A stretch of DNA of 64,000 nt from Cyclina sinensis. Lineage: Eukaryota > Mollusca > Bivalvia > Venerida > Veneridae. Under the pieces are notes generated by a model. The model saw only the letters and a program-made list of their open reading frames with translations. It was not told the DNA's origin and made no database searches. Position 1 is the first letter of the stretch. Each line of letters opens with the position of its first letter. The stretch covers positions 46,576,627 to 46,640,626 of the forward strand of contig JAAONU010000013.1 of the NCBI GenBank assembly GCA_012932295.1, in the 5' to 3' direction. Below, piece by piece: positions 60,521-64,000 of the stretch. Both the position numbers and the translations under genes were made by a program.

Positions 60521-63354
60521 AGCTCACCTGAGCTGGCTCAGGGTGAGCTATTAGGATCGATGAATGTCCGTCGTCCGTCGTCTGTCGTCCGTCGTCCGTT
60601 CACATTTAGTTCGTTAACACTCTACTGGTCACATTTTTGCTCCAATTGTCACGAAACTTGGTCAGGATTTTTTTCCCAGTAATTACTCGGACGAGTTCGA
60701 ATATGGGTCATATGGGATCAAAAACTAGGTCAAGGAGCCCAAAAATAGAAAAATCTTGTTAACACTCTAGAGGTAATGTTTTTAGCCCAAATAATCTGGA
60801 AATTTGTCATAAAGGTTGCTTCTATGATTTCTAGCTCAAGTTCAAATATGGGTCATCTGGGGTCAAAAACTAGGTCACAGAGCCCAAAAATAGAACATTC
60901 TTGTTAACACTCTAGAGGCTACATTTTCAGCCCAAATAATCTGGAAATTTGTCAGAAAGGTTGTTTCCATGATTTCTAGCTTAAGTTCGAATATGGGTCA
61001 TCTGGGGTCAAAAACTAGGTCACAGAGCCCAAATATGGAAAAACCTTGTTAACACTTAAGAGGTAACATTTTCAGCCCATATATCCTTGTAATATGTCAG
61101 AAAGGTTATTTGGATTATTTCTAGCCCAGGTTCGAATATGGGTCATCTGGGGTCAAAAACTAGGTCACTGAGACAAAATATGGAAAAACCTTTTTATCAC
61201 TCTAGAGGTAACATTTTCAGCCAAAATATCCTGGAAATATGTCAGAAAGGTTGTTTTGATGATTTCTAGCTCAAGTTTGAATATGGGTCATGTGGGGTCA
61301 AAAACTAGGTCACACAGCCCAAAAATGGTAAAACCTTGTTAACACTCTAGAGGCTACATTTTTAGCCCAAATTTCCTGAAAAACTGTCAGAAAGCTTGTT
61401 AAGATGATTTTTAGCTCAAGTTGGAATATGGGTCATGTGGGGTCCAAAACTAGGTCACACAGCCTGTATATGGAAAAACCTTGTTAACACTCTAGAGGTA
61501 ACATTTTCAGCCCAAATATCCTGGAAATATGTCAGAAAGGTTGTTTCCATGATTTCTAGCTCATGTTCGAATATGGGTCATCTGGGGTCAAAAACTAGGT
61601 CACACAGCCTGAATATGGAAAAACCTTGTTAACACTCTAGAGGTAACATTTTCAGCCCAAATATCCTGGAAATATGTCAGAAAGGTTGTATTGATGATTT
61701 CTAGCCCAAGTGTGAATATGGGTCATCTGGGGTCAAAAACTAGGTCACAGAGCTTGAATTTGGAAAAACCTTGTTTACACTCTACAGGTAACATTTTCAG
61801 CCAAATATTCTGGAAATATGTCAGAAAGGTTATTTCAATGGTTTCTAGGTCAAGTTCAAATATGGGTCATCTGGGGTCAAAAACTAGGTCACAGAGCCCA
61901 AAAATAGAAATATCTTGTTAAGGCTCTAGAGGCTACTGTTTCAGCCCAAATATCCTGGAAATATGTCAGGAAGGTTGTTTTGATGAATTCTAGCTCAAGT
62001 TTGAATATGGGTCATGTGGGTTCAAAAACTAGGTCACACAGCCCAAATATGGTAAAACCTTGTTAACACTCTAGAGGTAACATTTTTAGCCCAAATTTCC
62101 TGAAAAACTGTCAGAAAGCTTGTTTCGATAATTTCTAGATCAAGTTCGAATATGGGTCATCTGGGGTCAAAAACTAGGTCACAGAGCCCAAAAATAGAAA
62201 TAGCTTGTTAAGGCTCTAAAGGCTACTGTTTCAGCCCAAATATCCTGGAAATATGTCAGGAAGGTTGTTTTGATGATTTCTAGCTGAAGTTTGAATATGG
62301 GTCATGTGGGTTCAAAAACTAGGTCACACAGCCCAAATATGGTAAAACCTTGTTAACACTCTAGAGGCTACATTTTTAGCCCAAATTTCCTGAAAAACTG
62401 TCAGAAAGCTTGTTAAGATGATTTCTAGCTCAAGTTGGAATATGGGTCATGTGGGCTCCAAAACTAGGTCACCTAGCCTGTATATGGAAAAACCTTGTTA
62501 ACACTCTAGAGGTAACATTTTCAGCCCAAATATCCTGGAAATATGTCAGATAGGTTGTTTCGATGATTTCTAGGTCAAGTTCGAATATGGGTCATCTGGG
62601 GTCAAAAACTAGGTCACACAGCCTGAATATGGAAAAATCTTGTTAACACTCTAGAGGTAACATTTTCAGCCCAAATATCCTGGAAATTTGTCAGAAAGGT
62701 TGTATCAATGATTTCTAGACCAATTTCGAATATGGGTCATCTGGGGTCAAAAACTAGGTCACAGAGCTTAAATTTGGAAAAACCTTGTTTACACTCTACA
62801 GGTAACATTTTCAGCCGAAATATTCTGGAAATATGTCAGAAAGGTTATTTTGATGGTTTCTAGGTCAAGTTCGATTATGGGTCATCTGGGGTAAAAAACT
62901 AGGTCACAGAGCCCAAAAATAGAAATATCTTGTTAAGGCTCTAGAGGCTACTGTTTCAGTCCAAATATACTGGCAGTTTGTCAGAAAGCTTGTTTGGTTG
63001 TTCTCATTATTAGATTAGGTTAAAGGTCACGGAGGCTAAAAATAGATTTATCTACTGTACCTCATAAAGCCTTCATTTATAGACCAATATCTTTGATATT
63101 CAGTATATAGGTTCCTTGCATGGACCTCTACCCATGTGTAGGGTTTGAGGTCACTGGGTCGAGGTCAAGGTCACCATAGCTTATAATAGATATTTCTACT
63201 TTCTGTCATAGAGCCTTTATTTATTGACTGATATTTTACATATTTGGTTTGAAGGCACTTAGATATTTTCAATTAAAAAATGAAATACTGCTTAACAGCA
63301 AACCTACAGCCAAAGTACTCAGGTGAGCGATCCAGGGCCATCATGGCCCTCTTG
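60521..63354 (-). mobile_element. Hairpin-ended non-autonomous element E, about 16 units of 145 bp
   Basis: Same family as element A in opposite orientation. Read on the minus strand it starts CAAGAGGGCCATGATGGCCC, then CGCTCACCTGAG. It carries a non-repeated 300-bp 5' part and about 16 units of 145 bp (GGTCATCTGGGGTCAAAAAC anchors at 60851, 60996 and 61141 on the plus strand), a GACGGACGACGG tract, and a 3' hairpin CTGAGC-CA-GCTCAG followed by GTGAGCT. Insertion is in a T-rich site (TTTTTTT on one side, TTTTAT on the other). Both ends look intact. Internal plus-strand frames are repeat translations. Confidence 0.85.
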
Positions 63355-64000
63355 TTTTATTTATTAGAAACCAAGTTGACAAAGGACGATAGAACTTTGG
63401 ACGATGAGACTGTAGTTCGATTTCATTTGAGTACGAACTGACTTGCATAGAAATTTACTTTTAAAATCAAGCTTCTTGCGTTACAAACGTATAATCCGTT
63501 TTGATAAAAAACACACCACCCGTTTGTTGAGACTTTTTAAAGAATTGCTTAGATTTACTAACAGAATGTCTAAATATTGGTATGTTCTGGATGAAGATTT
63601 TTTTATGAAGTAGAAATTCACTTTGCTCTGTCTCAGTATGTCTACCACTGGCATATGACAATGTTGTTTTTGTTCCCTAAAAATTTAAGTTAAATCGAAA
63701 TAATATTTTTATCTCTAGCTAATGTAAAAAATACGGTTTGTTTAACATAGGCTTATCACGCAGTTTTATGTAAAGGGAGCTAAAAAACAAAACAGTTTCC
63801 ATATTTCCTGATTAGACCGACGTCTTTAAATGTAAAATTTTGTTATCAAAATACCCTATTATTTAGCCTATTTTCGTCAAAATAATGTTTGTAAACATGC
63901 GAAGATAGTAATCATAAAATATTGGATTTTGCGTTGTTCAAACAATAAGCCTCGACTTCGAGATATCATGATTAAATGTTTCAGATAACCATGACAGGTT
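63355..64000. other. No supported gene
   Basis: A minus frame at 63467-63661 (64 codons) has no recognisable domain. If Shal continues beyond the right edge, this is intron. Confidence 0.45.

Noticed and set aside
61435..61921. Plus-strand frames containing [13 protein letters not shown] repeats
   Set aside because: They translate the 145-bp units of element E.
1..64000. True tRNA or rRNA genes and CRISPR-like arrays
   Set aside because: None seen. The regular arrays are head-to-tail satellites without spacer diversity, and the only good tRNA fold belongs to the SINE.

Overview
This window looks like nuclear DNA of a bivalve mollusc. It is AT-rich, has no open frame longer than about 116 codons, shows short coding islands bounded by GT/AG splice signals, and is crowded with tandem repeats. 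It also carries several dispersed families with mollusc-like architecture: blocks of 120-160 bp repeats followed by a GACGGACG-type microsatellite and a terminal hairpin, and a tRNA-headed SINE. There are no operons, CRISPR arrays or prokaryotic signals.

The one securely identified gene is the 3' part of a Shal/Kv4 (KCND-type) voltage-gated potassium channel on the minus strand, 30128 down to 20914. Four phase-consistent exons encode the last half of the selectivity filter, S6 and the whole cytoplasmic C-terminus. The exons for the T1 domain, S1-S5 and the first half of the pore are not recognisable; at least 34 kb of upstream sequence (30129-64000) appears to be intron or flank. A second recognisable coding piece is a minus-strand first exon of a sigma-class glutathione S-transferase-like gene (7712-7844); its partner exons were not found. 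Less certain coding islands are a plus-strand terminal exon (6176-6314), a minus-strand cysteine-containing exon pair (13946-14452) with a decayed paralogue at about 16705-16875, and orphan exon candidates inside or next to the Shal introns (26452-26626, 35754-35803, 40739-40836).

Layout. 1-1485: element debris and short repeats. 1486-5876: a 103-bp satellite with higher-order duplications. 6-9.5 kb: exon candidates and the GST exon. 9544-12569: an inverted pair of ~475-bp repeats, one arm partly duplicated and then hit by a tRNA-Thr-like SINE. 13.4-17 kb: duplicated unknown gene region. 17.2 kb: a TTAA-flanked MITE. 19.3-19.8 kb: minisatellites. 20.9-30.1 kb: Shal exons, with nested hairpin-ended elements in one intron and a 50-bp minisatellite touching a splice donor in another. 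31.9-64 kb: repeat-rich DNA with 47-, 64-, 32-, 45- and 17-bp tandem arrays, long hairpins, an (AT)n tract and a 2.8-kb hairpin-ended element with about 16 internal 145-bp units.

The most informative observations are the Shal C-terminus with its conserved motifs, the minisatellite abutting its splice donor, a possible alternative Shal first exon at 40739-40836 that is phase-compatible with the S6 exon, the filled and empty SINE sites side by side, and an apparent element-within-element insertion. No confidently new biological system was found; the alternative Shal exon is the most testable candidate.
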